A stretch of 64,000 nt of DNA from Mesorhizobium sp. AR02 (GTDB lineage Bacteria > Pseudomonadota > Alphaproteobacteria > Rhizobiales > Rhizobiaceae): the NCBI RefSeq assembly GCF_024746835.1, contig NZ_CP080531.1, positions 2,976,001 through 3,040,000 on the forward strand, read 5' to 3'. The notes beneath the pieces were generated by a model. That model had not been told where the DNA came from. It ran no database searches and was given only the letters and a program-made list of their open reading frames with translations. Below, piece after piece: positions 35,284 through 44,027 of the stretch. The translations under genes were made by a program, and so were the position numbers. The stretch's first letter is position 1. Each line of letters begins with the position of its first letter.

Positions 35284-35967
35284 TTAAGGAACCAGCTTGT
35301 AGCCACCGCTTTCTGTCACAAGAATTTCCGCATTGGAAGGATCGCGCTCGATCTTCTGGCGCAGTCGGTAGACATGGGTTTCCAGCGTGTGCGTGGTGAC
35401 GCCGGAATTGTAGCCCCAGACCTCCTCCAGCAGCACGTCGCGCGTCACCACCTTCTGGTCGGCGCGGTAGAGATATTTGATGATCGAGGCTTCCTTCTCC
35501 GTCAGCCGCACCTTGCCACCACGCGGGTCGATGAGCAGCTTCTGGCTGGGCTTGAAGGTGTAGGGGCCGACCGAGAAGGTGGCGTCCTCGCTCTGCTCAT
35601 GCTGGCGCAGCTGCGCGCGGATGCGCGCAAGCAGCACCGCGAAGCGGAACGGCTTCGTCACATAGTCGTTGGCGCCGGCCTCGAGCCCCAGAATCGTGTC
35701 CGAATCGGTGTCGTGGCCGGTCAGCATGATGATGGGCGCCTTGTAGCCGCCCTTGCGCAGGATCTTGACGGCCTCGCGGCCATCCATGTCGGGCAGGCCG
35801 ACATCCATGATGAGCAGGTCGATGAGGCCGCCGCGTGCCGCGGTGACGCCTTTTGCCGCAGTCGCTTCCTGCAGCACGTCGAATTCCTCATAGAGGGCGA
35901 GCTGCTCGACCAGCGTGCCGCGCAGGTCGTCATCGTCGTCGACGATCAGAATGGTGCGTGAAGTCAT
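35284..35967 (-). CDS. cenR: CenR/OtpR-type response regulator
   Basis: 227 residues: receiver domain (phosphoacceptor Asp55 in LIMDVGLPDMDG, Lys in DYVTKPF) and an OmpR-type winged helix (LTEKEASIIKYL, HVYRLRQKIERDPSNA). Known relatives are CenR of Caulobacter and OtpR of Brucella, which control cell-envelope and division genes. The identification rests on sequence pattern and on the neighbouring cNMP-binding gene. No histidine kinase is adjacent; CenK is usually unlinked. Confidence 0.78.
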   Translation of the reverse strand: MTSRTILIVDDDDDLRGTLVEQLALYEEFDVLQEATAAKGVTAARGGLIDLLIMDVGLPDMDGREAVKILRKGGYKAPIIMLTGHDTDSDTILGLEAGANDYVTKPFRFAVLLARIRAQLRQHEQSEDATFSVGPYTFKPSQKLLIDPRGGKVRLTEKEASIIKYLYRADQKVVTRDVLLEEVWGYNSGVTTHTLETHVYRLRQKIERDPSNAEILVTESGGYKLVP

Positions 35968-36051
35968 GGATCAATCCGTTGTTTTGAAAAGTGAATTCAG
36001 TTGACCGCTGCGTATTTATGCGGAAGCTGGCCGACACAATAGCCGATCACA

Positions 36052-36648
36052 GTGATTTGTTCCGTGGCACGATCATACAAGAAAAAACGCGATCGCAATG
36101 CAGCCGGCGCAATTTTGCTGAAACGGCTGCGTGTGCTGACCGTGCGGGCAAGGCCCGGCCACCCCAACCAGGGCCTGCTGCAGGCCGGCAAAACGGTGTT
36201 TGCCTGCGCGCTGGGGCACGGCGGCATCTCGGCCGACAAGCGCGAGGGCGACGGCGCCACGCCGCTCGGCTCGATGCGCATCCTGTCGGGTTATTTCCGG
36301 GGAGATCAGTTTGCCGGTGGCCGCCGGACGCGGCTGGCGATGACGCCAATCGGGCCCGACCTCGGCTGGTGCGAAGTGCCCGACGACCGCAACTACAACA
36401 GGCCGGTCAAGATCCCCTACGGCGCCAGCCATGAACGCATGCGGCGTGACGACCGGCTCTATGACGCCTGCCTGGTGCTCGACTGGAACATCGCACCGCG
36501 CCGCCGCGGGCGCGGCAGCGCCATCTTCTTCCACTTGGCACGCCCCGGGTTCACGCCGACGCAAGGCTGCGTCGCGGTGACCGCGCGCACGATGATGCGG
36601 TTGCTGCCGCTGCTGTCGGACCGGACGGTGGTGAGGGTGGTGAGGTAG
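36052..36648 (+). CDS. L,D-transpeptidase family protein
   Basis: 198 residues with a YkuD-type catalytic domain. Active-site signature FFHLARPGFTPTQGCVAVT carries the His and the nucleophile Cys (TQGCVAV). Such enzymes cross-link peptidoglycan 3-3 or attach outer membrane proteins. No signal peptide or anchor is seen in any start: GTG 36052 (used here), GTG 36064 or TTG 36114 all lead to a basic N-terminus (RSYKKKRDRN). So export is unexplained, or the real start is uncertain. Confidence 0.75.
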   Translation: MICSVARSYKKKRDRNAAGAILLKRLRVLTVRARPGHPNQGLLQAGKTVFACALGHGGISADKREGDGATPLGSMRILSGYFRGDQFAGGRRTRLAMTPIGPDLGWCEVPDDRNYNRPVKIPYGASHERMRRDDRLYDACLVLDWNIAPRRRGRGSAIFFHLARPGFTPTQGCVAVTARTMMRLLPLLSDRTVVRVVR

Positions 36649-36653
36649 GGAAT

Positions 36654-36754
36654 GGGCAGTAGGGCAGTAGGGCAGTAGGGCAGTAGGGCAGTAGGGCGTG
36701 TCTTCCGGTGCCCTGACTTCCCCTATTGCCGTACTGCCCTACTGCCTTACTCCC
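36654..36754. repeat. 8-base tandem array with inverted copies
   Basis: GGGCAGTA is repeated five and a half times (36654-36697), without a mismatch. Two inverted copies (TACTGCCC TACTGCC) stand at 36732-36746, so the strands can fold into a hairpin of about 100 bases. It fills the gap between two converging genes and may act as a terminator or be slippage-prone. Confidence 0.85.
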
Positions 36755-37015
36755 CTATTTCCTCCGACCCGGCTTCTGCCAACCCGTCCCCAGCAGGCCG
36801 ATGTCGCGGAGCTCCCGATCCATCACCTGCGCGACGTCGCGGCGCTCGGCGCCGATGTCGCGCAGCTGGCTGTCGGAGAGACCTTCCAGCGACTCATGCG
36901 GAAGCCGGGCGGCGACCCGCGCCTGACGCAGCCAATCGATTGCGACGCGCAGCCAGGGTGCGATGCCGGAGCGGGATTTGAGGGCGGTGTGGGACTTCAG
37001 AACGATCTCGGTCAT
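36755..37015 (-). CDS. DUF1127 protein
   Basis: 86 residues. The C-terminal half is a DUF1127 domain: LEGLSDSQLRDIGAERRDVA and VMDRELRDIGL. These small, Arg-rich proteins are common in Rhizobiales and include RNA-associated regulators of phosphate, virulence or stress, but this one cannot be placed. ATG 37015 is the natural start; the gene converges on the repeat array at 36654. Confidence 0.85.
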   Translation of the reverse strand: MTEIVLKSHTALKSRSGIAPWLRVAIDWLRQARVAARLPHESLEGLSDSQLRDIGAERRDVAQVMDRELRDIGLLGTGWQKPGRRK

Positions 37016-37145
37016 GGCTTTATCCGGTTTCTCCGGATGTCAAATCCGGTTTGAAGGTATCTCGATGCTGCAATCATGCCGGATTGAAAAATATACGGGA
37101 AACGAGTAGTTCTTTTCAGATCATCAAGTTTTATTTGGAGATCGG

Positions 37146-38078
37146 ATGTCCCGCCTCCTGCCCGGAACGCGCGCGCTGAGGACCTTCGAGGCGGCGGCGC
37201 GTCACCTCAATTTCACCCGCGCCGCCGACGAGCTTGGGCTGACGCCGGCCGCGGTCAGCCACCAGGTCAAGGAAATCGAGGATCAGCTCGAGCTGGTGCT
37301 GTTCACGCGCACCAGCCGCACCATGCGGCTGACGGAAGCGGGAAACGTGCTGTTCGAGGCGTCGATCGACGCGCTCGATCTGCTCAACCGGGCGGTGTCT
37401 CGGGCCCGCAAGATGACGCGCGGCACGGCGCTGCTGAAAGTGACGCTCGACGCCCAGTTCGCGACAAAATGGCTGATGCGGCGCGTCGAGGATTTCCGCA
37501 AGCAGAGGCCAGGCATCGAGCTCAGGTTCGACATCACCTACGAAGTCCGGGATTTCGAACTCGACGATGTCGATGTAGGCATCCGCTTCGGCGCCGGTAA
37601 ATATCCGGGGCTTTGCGCCCACCGGCTGTTCGACAACATCATCATCCCGGTGTGCAGCCCAGGCCTGTTGGTGTCCGGGCCGCCGCTGCGGGAGCCGCGC
37701 GATCTCTTCAACCACACGCTCGCCCATATCGAATGGGCGCGTCAGGGCGTGACATGGCCGAACTGGCACATGTGGATGGCGGCGGCCGGTATCGACGATT
37801 TCGACAACAGCCGAACGATCGTTTTCGTCAACTCCTCGGATGCCGTTCAGGCGGCGCTCGACGGCAACGCCGTCGCGCTTGCCGATTTCGCCATGGTGGC
37901 CAACGACCTGTCCGAAGGCAGGCTGGTGCGGCCTTTCGAACTTGGCATCAAAGTCGCGCCGGAATTCGCCTATTTCCTGGTCTACCCTAAGACGGTGGCA
38001 AACGATCCGCGCATCGTTGCCTTTCGCGACTGGATTCTTGAGGAGGTGGCGAGGACGCCAACCGTGGACGGGGTTTAG
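37146..38078 (+). CDS. LysR family transcriptional regulator, GcvA-like
   Basis: 310 residues. The N-terminal HTH runs about 5-64 (LRTFEAAARHLNFTRAADEL, LTPAAVSHQVKEIEDQLE), followed by the linker helix and the substrate domain. The N-terminus (LLPGTRALRTFEAAARH) is like GcvA/AmpR-type LysR regulators. The gene faces away from the DUF1127 gene (37015), from which it is divergent, 130 bases apart; it may regulate itself or that gene. Confidence 0.88.
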   Translation: MSRLLPGTRALRTFEAAARHLNFTRAADELGLTPAAVSHQVKEIEDQLELVLFTRTSRTMRLTEAGNVLFEASIDALDLLNRAVSRARKMTRGTALLKVTLDAQFATKWLMRRVEDFRKQRPGIELRFDITYEVRDFELDDVDVGIRFGAGKYPGLCAHRLFDNIIIPVCSPGLLVSGPPLREPRDLFNHTLAHIEWARQGVTWPNWHMWMAAAGIDDFDNSRTIVFVNSSDAVQAALDGNAVALADFAMVANDLSEGRLVRPFELGIKVAPEFAYFLVYPKTVANDPRIVAFRDWILEEVARTPTVDGV

Positions 38079-38105
38079 CGAGGCCGCCGAGCAAGACCTT
38101 TTCGT

Positions 38106-38843
38106 TCAAGACCGGGCGTTGTGGCCGAAGATCATGCGGGTGTATTTCTTCCATTTCCATTTCAGGCTTTTGTACAAACGCGGGTAGTTTTTCGCCGAAA
38201 TGGACGTCTGGAAAGCGCCGTTTTCGCTGCCTTGTTCGACAATCGGCCGCTCGAACCACAGCATTTCAATGCCGAGCTTCTCGTCCATCTGTTCGACCTG
38301 GTGGTCGATCGAGGTGTATATCTTGTTCTGCTCGATCCAGGCGCAACGGGCTTCGGCGACGGGGCGGGTGATGAGGTAGGAATCGGTGCATCTGGCATGC
38401 AGAGCCGGGTAGAGCCTTTGGCCCTTCCGCAGTTTCCAGCTCGGCGTGTAGTAGTTGCTGCCATTGCCGAGATAGATGACGGCCTTGCGCGTGGGGCCGC
38501 CGAGTTCGGCAAGCCCCTGCCGGAACTTGGCGACGAAGTCGCGGGCGAGGAAGACGTCGTCCTCGAAGACCAGGCAATAGGGCAGGTCGGTCTCGAGGAA
38601 ATCGCGCCAGATGCCGACATGCTTGAGCGCCAGCGAGACGGCCGGCGGGTGGGTAAAGGCAGGGGCGACCAGCTCGTTGCGGATCTCCGGGGTGACATCG
38701 GGCCGGTCCCAGTCGGTGTAGAAATAGACCGGCACGCCACGCCGCTCGAATTCGCGGACGATGTGGCGGCGCCGGTCGTCATAGCCCTGCTTGACGTGGC
38801 AGATCCGGGTGAACACCAGGTCGCGTGGAAATCCGGCTGCCAT
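38106..38843 (-). CDS. glycosyltransferase family 25 protein
   Basis: 245 residues. Seen: HVKQGYDDRRRHIVREFERR at the start, DWDRPDVTPEI, and the donor-binding LVFEDDVFLARDF (an EDD variant of DXD) near 92. GT25 enzymes add galactose or related sugars to LPS core or oligosaccharide. The final YKSLKWKWKKYTRMIF is basic and may touch the membrane. ATG 38843 is chosen over an upstream TTG at 38849. It is not inside an LPS cluster. Confidence 0.8.
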   Translation of the reverse strand: MAAGFPRDLVFTRICHVKQGYDDRRRHIVREFERRGVPVYFYTDWDRPDVTPEIRNELVAPAFTHPPAVSLALKHVGIWRDFLETDLPYCLVFEDDVFLARDFVAKFRQGLAELGGPTRKAVIYLGNGSNYYTPSWKLRKGQRLYPALHARCTDSYLITRPVAEARCAWIEQNKIYTSIDHQVEQMDEKLGIEMLWFERPIVEQGSENGAFQTSISAKNYPRLYKSLKWKWKKYTRMIFGHNARS

Positions 38844-38858
38844 CGTCAACGCACCGTC

Positions 38859-39275
38859 TCAGCTTGCCGCGGCGCCGAACCAGCCGATCACCGCGCCGAT
38901 GATCAGCAGGACACCCAGCCAGTGGCCGCCATCGATGAGGGTCAGGTCCCAGCCGAAATTCTCGTAGCGATGGTTGACCGACAGCGTCGTGGCGACGAAA
39001 CCCAGCCAAAGCACGAAGCCGAAGACAAGCCCGGCAAGCAGTGTCGGCTCGCCGCCGGTCATCGCGCCGACGACCAGAGCCATGATGTAGGCCATGACCA
39101 GCTCGGCGATGAAGCTGATGACGAAAGGCAGCGGCGACTTCTTCATCGTCGCCGGATCGAGCCTGGCGGCCTTCAGCCACGGCTTGCTCAACGCCATGTA
39201 CCAGGCGGCGCCGAACAGCCAGGCCAAGACAGCGGCGGCGATCACCGCCAGCCAGTTCACTGCTGAAAAATCCAT
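38859..39275 (-). CDS. DUF1761 family membrane protein
   Basis: 138 residues, four membrane helices. Family marks are VNWLAVIAAAVLAWLFGAAW at the start, AELVMAYIMALVVG and SVNHRYENFGWDLTLIDGGHW in pieces, with the conserved ALSKPWLKAA loop. Function unknown. Its stop lies 15 bases upstream of the GT25 start codon, so the two may form an operon. Confidence 0.85.
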   Translation of the reverse strand: MDFSAVNWLAVIAAAVLAWLFGAAWYMALSKPWLKAARLDPATMKKSPLPFVISFIAELVMAYIMALVVGAMTGGEPTLLAGLVFGFVLWLGFVATTLSVNHRYENFGWDLTLIDGGHWLGVLLIIGAVIGWFGAAAS

Positions 39276-39327
39276 GAGCTTCCCCCTCCAGATGCAGGCC
39301 GTGCGGCGTGCTCTATCTTTTTGTTTC

Positions 39328-39375
39328 GAGCAATTCCTGTGGGAAAACCGCTACACACTTTTCCTGGAATTGCTC
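39328..39375. repeat. short dispersed inverted repeat
   Basis: GAGCAATTCC (39328-39337) and GGAATTGCTC (39366-39375) are perfect inverted repeats around a 28-base centre (GTGGGAAAACCGCTACACAC region). The form is that of a small intergenic repeat known from rhizobial chromosomes. It lies between DUF1761 and the methyltransferase gene. Confidence 0.7.
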
Positions 39376-39406
39376 CAGCTTTGTATCAAGCGCTTCGGCG
39401 ATGGCG

Positions 39407-40063
39407 TCAAGCAAAGCGCCAGACGGTGGTGCGCTTGACCAGGGAATCCTCCAGTGCCCGCGTGACGTCCACTTCATAGACCGCAAGCGGCTCCAGCCCT
39501 GTCTTCGGCATATAGGACCGGCCGGGATCGCCGACGAAGATCTCCGCGCCGCGCGCCTTGAGCGTTGCGAACCACGGCATCAGGCGGTCGGCGAAGGATT
39601 TGTCGTAGAAAACATCACCGGCCAGCACCACGTCCCAGCCCGCATCTGTACCGATGCAGTCGGTACCGAGGAATTCGATGCCGACGCCATTGGCCTCGCT
39701 GTTGAGGCGAATCGCGGTGGCGCAGAACGGGTCGATGTCGGCGGCGATCACTTGAGCCGCGCCGGCCTTGGCGGCGGCGATGGCGACGAGGCCGGAACCC
39801 GAGGCGAAGTCGAGCACGCGCTTGCCCCGCACCGTGTCGGGATTGTCCAGGACATAGCGGGCGAGGCCCTGGCCGCCGGCCCAGGCAAAGGCCCAGAAAG
39901 GCGGCGGCAGGCCGATCTCGACCAGCTCGTCCTCGGTCCGCTGCCAAAGATCGTGCGCTTCATCGGCTAGGCGCAGAACAATCTCTGGCACATGCGGCGG
40001 CGCCATCAGCGCCGTGTTGTCGAGGATGAATTGCTTGGCGCTGTGCGGGGTGAGCGCCGTCAC
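39407..40063 (-). CDS. class I methyltransferase, ETFB-KMT/NNT1-like
   Basis: 218 residues. SAM motif I is VLDFASGSGLVAIAAAKAGA near 82-101; the acidic loop is VIAADIDPFC. PPFWAFAWAGGQGLARYVLD and the final VAGDVFYDK-like LAGDVFYDKSFADRLMPW fit the COG3897 group (ETFB lysine methyltransferase-like). The substrate is unproven. I chose the GTG at 40063: it overlaps the EVE stop (GTGA) and starts MTALTPHSAKQF. Last gene of the tsaD operon. Confidence 0.82.
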   Translation of the reverse strand: MTALTPHSAKQFILDNTALMAPPHVPEIVLRLADEAHDLWQRTEDELVEIGLPPPFWAFAWAGGQGLARYVLDNPDTVRGKRVLDFASGSGLVAIAAAKAGAAQVIAADIDPFCATAIRLNSEANGVGIEFLGTDCIGTDAGWDVVLAGDVFYDKSFADRLMPWFATLKARGAEIFVGDPGRSYMPKTGLEPLAVYEVDVTRALEDSLVKRTTVWRFA

Positions 40064-40485
40064 GGAGCAGGCGTCAGGCCGCCCATGCGGCAGACTTCCT
40101 TCCATTCGGCCGGAGTGACCGGCTGCACGGAAAGCCGTCCGAGCCGCACCAGTGCCATTTCGGCAAGTTTTGGGTTAGCCTTGACCTGTTCCAACGTCGG
40201 CGGGTTCGGCATGTCTTTGACGGCGCGGATATCGACACATTCCCAGCGCGGATCATCCGAAGTGGTGTCGGGGTGGGCCAGCGCACAGACTTCGGCGATG
40301 CCGACGATGTTGAGCCCCTCATTGGAATGGTAGAAAAAGCCGAGATCGCCGATCTGCATGGCCTTCATATTGTTACGGGCGGCGTAGTTGCGAACGCCGT
40401 CCCATTGCGTGCCGGCCTTGCCCTTGGCCTTCAACGCCTCGAAGGAGAAAACCGAGGGTTCGGATTTGAACAGCCAGTAATTCAT
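40060..40485 (-). CDS. EVE domain protein
   Basis: 141 residues, entirely an EVE (PUA-like) domain: MNYWLFKSEPSVFSFEAL, WDGVRNYAARNNMKAMQIGD (20 residues), GFFYHSNEGLNIVGIAEV. EVE domains bind modified bases in DNA or RNA; the human relative is THYN1. Modification-linked role is an inference. ATG 40485 has AGGAGGAG upstream. It sits between yciI and a methyltransferase. Confidence 0.92.
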   Translation of the reverse strand: MNYWLFKSEPSVFSFEALKAKGKAGTQWDGVRNYAARNNMKAMQIGDLGFFYHSNEGLNIVGIAEVCALAHPDTTSDDPRWECVDIRAVKDMPNPPTLEQVKANPKLAEMALVRLGRLSVQPVTPAEWKEVCRMGGLTPAP

Positions 40486-40523
40486 GTTTTCTCCTCCTTG
40501 CGATCCAGGTACGGCGACTGGAA

Positions 40524-40820
40524 TTAACTAGCCGCCGGCTTGTTGAACGTCCAGTTCCACGGGCGGATTTCGACGCTCTCGAACAGGCCCGCCTTGGCAT
40601 AGGGGTCGGCGGCCGACAAGGCCTGCGCCGCGGCCAGATCAGGCGCCTCGACGACCACGAGGCTGCCATTGGGCTTGCCGTCGGCATCGAGGAACGGACC
40701 GGCAAAGGCCAGTTTCTTCTCCGCATTCAGCCCTTCGAGAAAGGCGACATGCACGGGCCGCGTGTCGAGGCGTATCTGCAGGCTTCCCGGCTTGTCTTTG
40801 CAAACAAAAGCAAACAGCAT
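40524..40820 (-). CDS. YciI-like protein
   Basis: 98 residues, single YCII domain: MLFAFVCKDKPGSLQIRLDT at the start and PYAKAGLFESVEIRPWNWTF at the end, with His and Asp in TRPVHVAFLEG and GPFLDADG. Small stand-alone YciI proteins have no fixed function. Between gpsA and EVE (21- and 38-base gaps), on the same strand. Confidence 0.9.
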   Translation of the reverse strand: MLFAFVCKDKPGSLQIRLDTRPVHVAFLEGLNAEKKLAFAGPFLDADGKPNGSLVVVEAPDLAAAQALSAADPYAKAGLFESVEIRPWNWTFNKPAAS

Positions 40821-40841
40821 GCTCTTCTCCTTGTCGTCAGA

Positions 40842-41858
40842 TCAATCGTTGGTTTCGGTCTTCAACGGCCGGGTCATCAGTGCGGTCACGGCCTGGCGGA
40901 TGGTGATGGTGCCGTCCAGTATGGCCGCCACGGCCGCGATGATCGGCGCGTCGATGCCGCGCTCGGCGGCGATGCGGGCGGCGATCGCCGCCGTCGGCAC
41001 GCCCTCGGCCAGCGGCAGTCCGGCAAGCGCCTTGCCTTGCCCGAGCGCCAGCCCATAGGCGAAATTGCGCGATTGTGCCGATGAGCAGGTCAGCAAAAGG
41101 TCGCCAAGGCCGGAAAGGCCCATCAAGGTCTCGGGCCTGGCACCGAAGGCGGCACCGATGCGGCGCAGCTCGACGAAGCCGCGCGTCACCATGGCGGCCT
41201 GGGCGCTGGCGCCAAGCCCGGCGCCGGTGACAGCACCGGCGGCAATGGCAAAGACATTCTTCAAGGCGCCGCCGATCTCGACGCCGATCAGGTCGTCGCT
41301 CGAATAGCAGCGCAGGTTTTCCGCCGAAAAGCGGGCGGCAAGATCGGCGGCCAAGGTCTCGTCGCCGGCGGCGACCACGACCGCTGTCGGCAGGCCACGG
41401 GCAACGTCGGTGGCGAAGCTCGGGCCGGACAGCGCGGCGATCGGATTTCGCGGCAGGATCTCCTCGACGATTGCCGACAGCAAGGCGCCGGTGTCGCGCT
41501 CGATGCCCTTGGCGCAGAGAACAAGCGGGATGCCGGGAGGCATATGGTCCTTCGCCGCCGCCAGCGTTGCCCGCAAGGATTGCGCCGGCGTCACCGCCAG
41601 CACGCAATCGGCGCCGGTGAGCGCTGCCTTGATGTCGCTCGTCGCCTCGATGCCGGGCGCAATCGTGATGCCAGGCAGGTAGCGCGGGTTCTGGCCCCGG
41701 CCGATTGCGGCCACGGTTTCCGGGTCACGCGCGAACAGCCGCACCGAATGGCCGGCGCGCAGCATGGCCAGCGCCAGCGCGGTGCCCCAGGCGCCGCCAC
41801 CGAGCACGGTGACGCGCCAGGCGCTTTTGCCCGGATTGTTCCTGGCTCGACCCATCAT
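40842..41858 (-). CDS. gpsA: glycerol-3-phosphate dehydrogenase [NAD(P)+]
   Basis: 338 residues. GpsA makes glycerol 3-phosphate for phospholipids. Seen: NAD fold [18 protein letters not shown], catalytic-site [19 protein letters not shown], and [20 protein letters not shown] (20 residues). The start ATGATG at 41858 overlaps the tsaD stop (ATGA). gpsA after tsaD is a conserved order in this group. Confidence 0.95.
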   Translation of the reverse strand: MMGRARNNPGKSAWRVTVLGGGAWGTALALAMLRAGHSVRLFARDPETVAAIGRGQNPRYLPGITIAPGIEATSDIKAALTGADCVLAVTPAQSLRATLAAAKDHMPPGIPLVLCAKGIERDTGALLSAIVEEILPRNPIAALSGPSFATDVARGLPTAVVVAAGDETLAADLAARFSAENLRCYSSDDLIGVEIGGALKNVFAIAAGAVTGAGLGASAQAAMVTRGFVELRRIGAAFGARPETLMGLSGLGDLLLTCSSAQSRNFAYGLALGQGKALAGLPLAEGVPTAAIAARIAAERGIDAPIIAAVAAILDGTITIRQAVTALMTRPLKTETND

Positions 41859-42943
41859 GCCTTGGCTCCGCGCCGGCCGGAGCCGACCATCGGCGCCGAG
41901 ATGCTGTCGAGCGGCCAGCGCGAACGCGGTACGAAATCGAAGCCGTTCTCCTGCGCCATGCCTTCCCGCAGCCGTTCGATGCCGGCCCAGGCGATCATCG
42001 CCGCATTGTCGGTGCAAAGGTTCAGCGGCGGCGCGACGAAGGTGAAGCCGGCGTCAGTGCAGAGCTGCTCCAGCGTCGCCTTGATCGTGCGGTTGGCGGC
42101 GACGCCGCCGGCGACGACTAAAGCCGGGTTTTTCGTGCCGGGAAATGTTTGGCTGAATCGTGCCAGTGCGCGCGAGACGCGGTCGGCAAGCGCATCGGCG
42201 ACCGCCGCCTGGAACGAGGCGCAGATGTCGGCGACGTCCTGGTCGCTCAGCGGCTCGATGGCTGTCGCCGCCTGGCGCACGGCGGTCTTCAGGCCAGAGA
42301 AGGAGAAGTCGGGCTGCGCCGAGCCCTTCATCGGTCGGGGAAAGGCAAAGCGCGAGGCGTCGCCTGATCGAGCCGCCTTCTCGACATTCGGTCCGCCGGG
42401 ATAGGGCAGGCCGAGCATCTTGGCGGTCTTGTCGAAGGCTTCGCCGAGCGCGTCGTCGATGGTGGTGGCCCAGCGCTGATAGTCGCCGACACCGCGCACG
42501 GCGAGGATCTGAGTGTGGCCGCCGGAAACCAGCAGCAGCAAATAGGGGAAGTCGAGCCCGTCGGTCAGCCTTGCGGTCAAGGCGTGGCCTTCGAGGTGAT
42601 TGATGGCGATCAGCGGCTTGCCTGCCGCCGCGGCGATCGCCTTGGCCGTCATCAGCCCGACGATCAGGCCGCCGACCAGGCCGGGGCCGGCGGTGGCGGC
42701 GATGGCATCGATATCGGCAAGGGCCGTGCCCGAATCGGCAAGCGCCGCCTCGATGATGCCGTCCAGCGCCTCGACATGGGCGCGCGCGGCGATCTCGGGC
42801 ACGACACCGCCGAAGGCGGCATGCTCCTCGATCTGGGAAAGCACGACATTGGACAGGATTTTCGGCGCAGCATCGCCCTCCAGCGCCACGACGCTGGCGG
42901 CGGTCTCGTCGCAACTCGTCTCAATACCCAGAACGCGGATCAA
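41855..42943 (-). CDS. tsaD: tRNA threonylcarbamoyladenosine synthase subunit TsaD
   Basis: 362 residues. TsaD, with TsaB and TsaE, adds threonylcarbamoyl to A37 of tRNA. Seen: [18 protein letters not shown] at the start, the metal His pair in [12 protein letters not shown], and [27 protein letters not shown] and [12 protein letters not shown] complete the ASKHA fold. First gene of the operon tsaD-gpsA-yciI-EVE-methyltransferase. Confidence 0.95.
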   Translation of the reverse strand: MIRVLGIETSCDETAASVVALEGDAAPKILSNVVLSQIEEHAAFGGVVPEIAARAHVEALDGIIEAALADSGTALADIDAIAATAGPGLVGGLIVGLMTAKAIAAAAGKPLIAINHLEGHALTARLTDGLDFPYLLLLVSGGHTQILAVRGVGDYQRWATTIDDALGEAFDKTAKMLGLPYPGGPNVEKAARSGDASRFAFPRPMKGSAQPDFSFSGLKTAVRQAATAIEPLSDQDVADICASFQAAVADALADRVSRALARFSQTFPGTKNPALVVAGGVAANRTIKATLEQLCTDAGFTFVAPPLNLCTDNAAMIAWAGIERLREGMAQENGFDFVPRSRWPLDSISAPMVGSGRRGAKA

Positions 42944-43037
42944 TTCGTCGCTATCCCTTAGAGATTGAATAGCAGGCCTTTCCCCATTAGGAGAAAGCCC
43001 GGCAAGGCCTCGGTTATTTTAGCCGCATTTCTGCGAC

Positions 43038-43057
43038 GCCAAGTGGCTCCACTTGGC
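43038..43057. promoter_or_regulatory. perfect 20-base palindrome between tsaD and hemC
   Basis: GCCAAGTGG-CT-CCACTTGGC is a perfect nine-base inverted repeat with a two-base centre. It ends 41 bases before the hemC ATG and about 95 bases from the tsaD start, so it could serve either. It lacks a T tract, so an operator is more likely than a terminator. Confidence 0.55.
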
Positions 43058-43098
43058 TGCAAAATGCTCTGCCCGGGGGTTATCATGGACCGCGCGCT

Positions 43099-44025
43099 AT
43101 GCAAACAATCTTGAAAATCGGAACACGCGGCAGCCCGCTGGCGCTGGCGCAGGCGCATGAAACGCAGGCGCGGCTGATGGCCGCGCATGGCCTGCCGGCG
43201 GAAGCGTTCGAGGTTATCGTCATCTCGACCAGCGGCGACCGCATCCAGGACAGGCCGCTGTCGGAGGCCGGCGGCAAGGGCCTGTTCACCAAGGAGATCG
43301 AGGAAGCGCTGCTCGCCGGCGCGATCGACATCGCCGTGCACTCGTCGAAGGACATGCCGACGCAACTGCCCGAAGGCCTGGAGCTCTCCGCCTTCCTGCC
43401 GCGCGAGGACGCGCGCGACGCCTTTGTCGGCAAGGCGGTGAAGACGATCGCCGACTTGCCGCACGGGACAAAAATCGGCTCGTCGTCGCTCAGGCGGCAG
43501 GCGCTGATCCGCCGCATGCGGCCGGATCTCGACGTGGTGATGTTCCGCGGCAATGTGCAGACGCGGTTGCGCAAGCTCGACGAAGGGGTCGCCGCCGGCA
43601 CCATCCTCGCCTATGCCGGGCTGAAGCGGTTGGGGCTGGAGCACGTCGCCACCGATCTGATGCCGCTCGACATTTTTCCGCCCGCACCCGGACAAGGGGC
43701 GATCGGCATCGAGACCCGGATCGGCGACCGCGATGTCGAAAAGATGCTGGTGGCCATCCACGATATGCCGACCGGACAGGCGTTGGCTTGCGAACGTGCC
43801 TTCCTGGCGGCGCTCGACGGTTCTTGCCGCACGCCGATCGCCGGCTATGCGGCGATCGAGGCCGGAAAGCTCACTTTCGCCGGCCTGATCATCTCGCCCG
43901 ATGGCACGCAGTCGCACACGGTCGAACTGCAGGGGTCGGCACAGGATGCCGCCCGCATCGGTGATGAGGCCGCTCGGACGGTGCGGGCCAGGGCCGGCGA
44001 AAAATTCTTCGACGGCTGGCTCTGA
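43099..44025 (+). CDS. hemC: porphobilinogen deaminase (hydroxymethylbilane synthase)
   Basis: 308 residues. HemC joins four porphobilinogens through a covalent dipyrromethane cofactor. Seen: [14 protein letters not shown], the Asp loop [25 protein letters not shown], and the cofactor Cys in [13 protein letters not shown] near 240. hemD follows after two bases, then the mitofilin-like gene and hemY. Confidence 0.96.
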   Translation: MQTILKIGTRGSPLALAQAHETQARLMAAHGLPAEAFEVIVISTSGDRIQDRPLSEAGGKGLFTKEIEEALLAGAIDIAVHSSKDMPTQLPEGLELSAFLPREDARDAFVGKAVKTIADLPHGTKIGSSSLRRQALIRRMRPDLDVVMFRGNVQTRLRKLDEGVAAGTILAYAGLKRLGLEHVATDLMPLDIFPPAPGQGAIGIETRIGDRDVEKMLVAIHDMPTGQALACERAFLAALDGSCRTPIAGYAAIEAGKLTFAGLIISPDGTQSHTVELQGSAQDAARIGDEAARTVRARAGEKFFDGWL

Positions 44026-44027
44026 AC

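Noticed and set aside
36654..36754. CRISPR array
   Set aside because: Unit is 8 bases with no spacers; simple tandem repeat.
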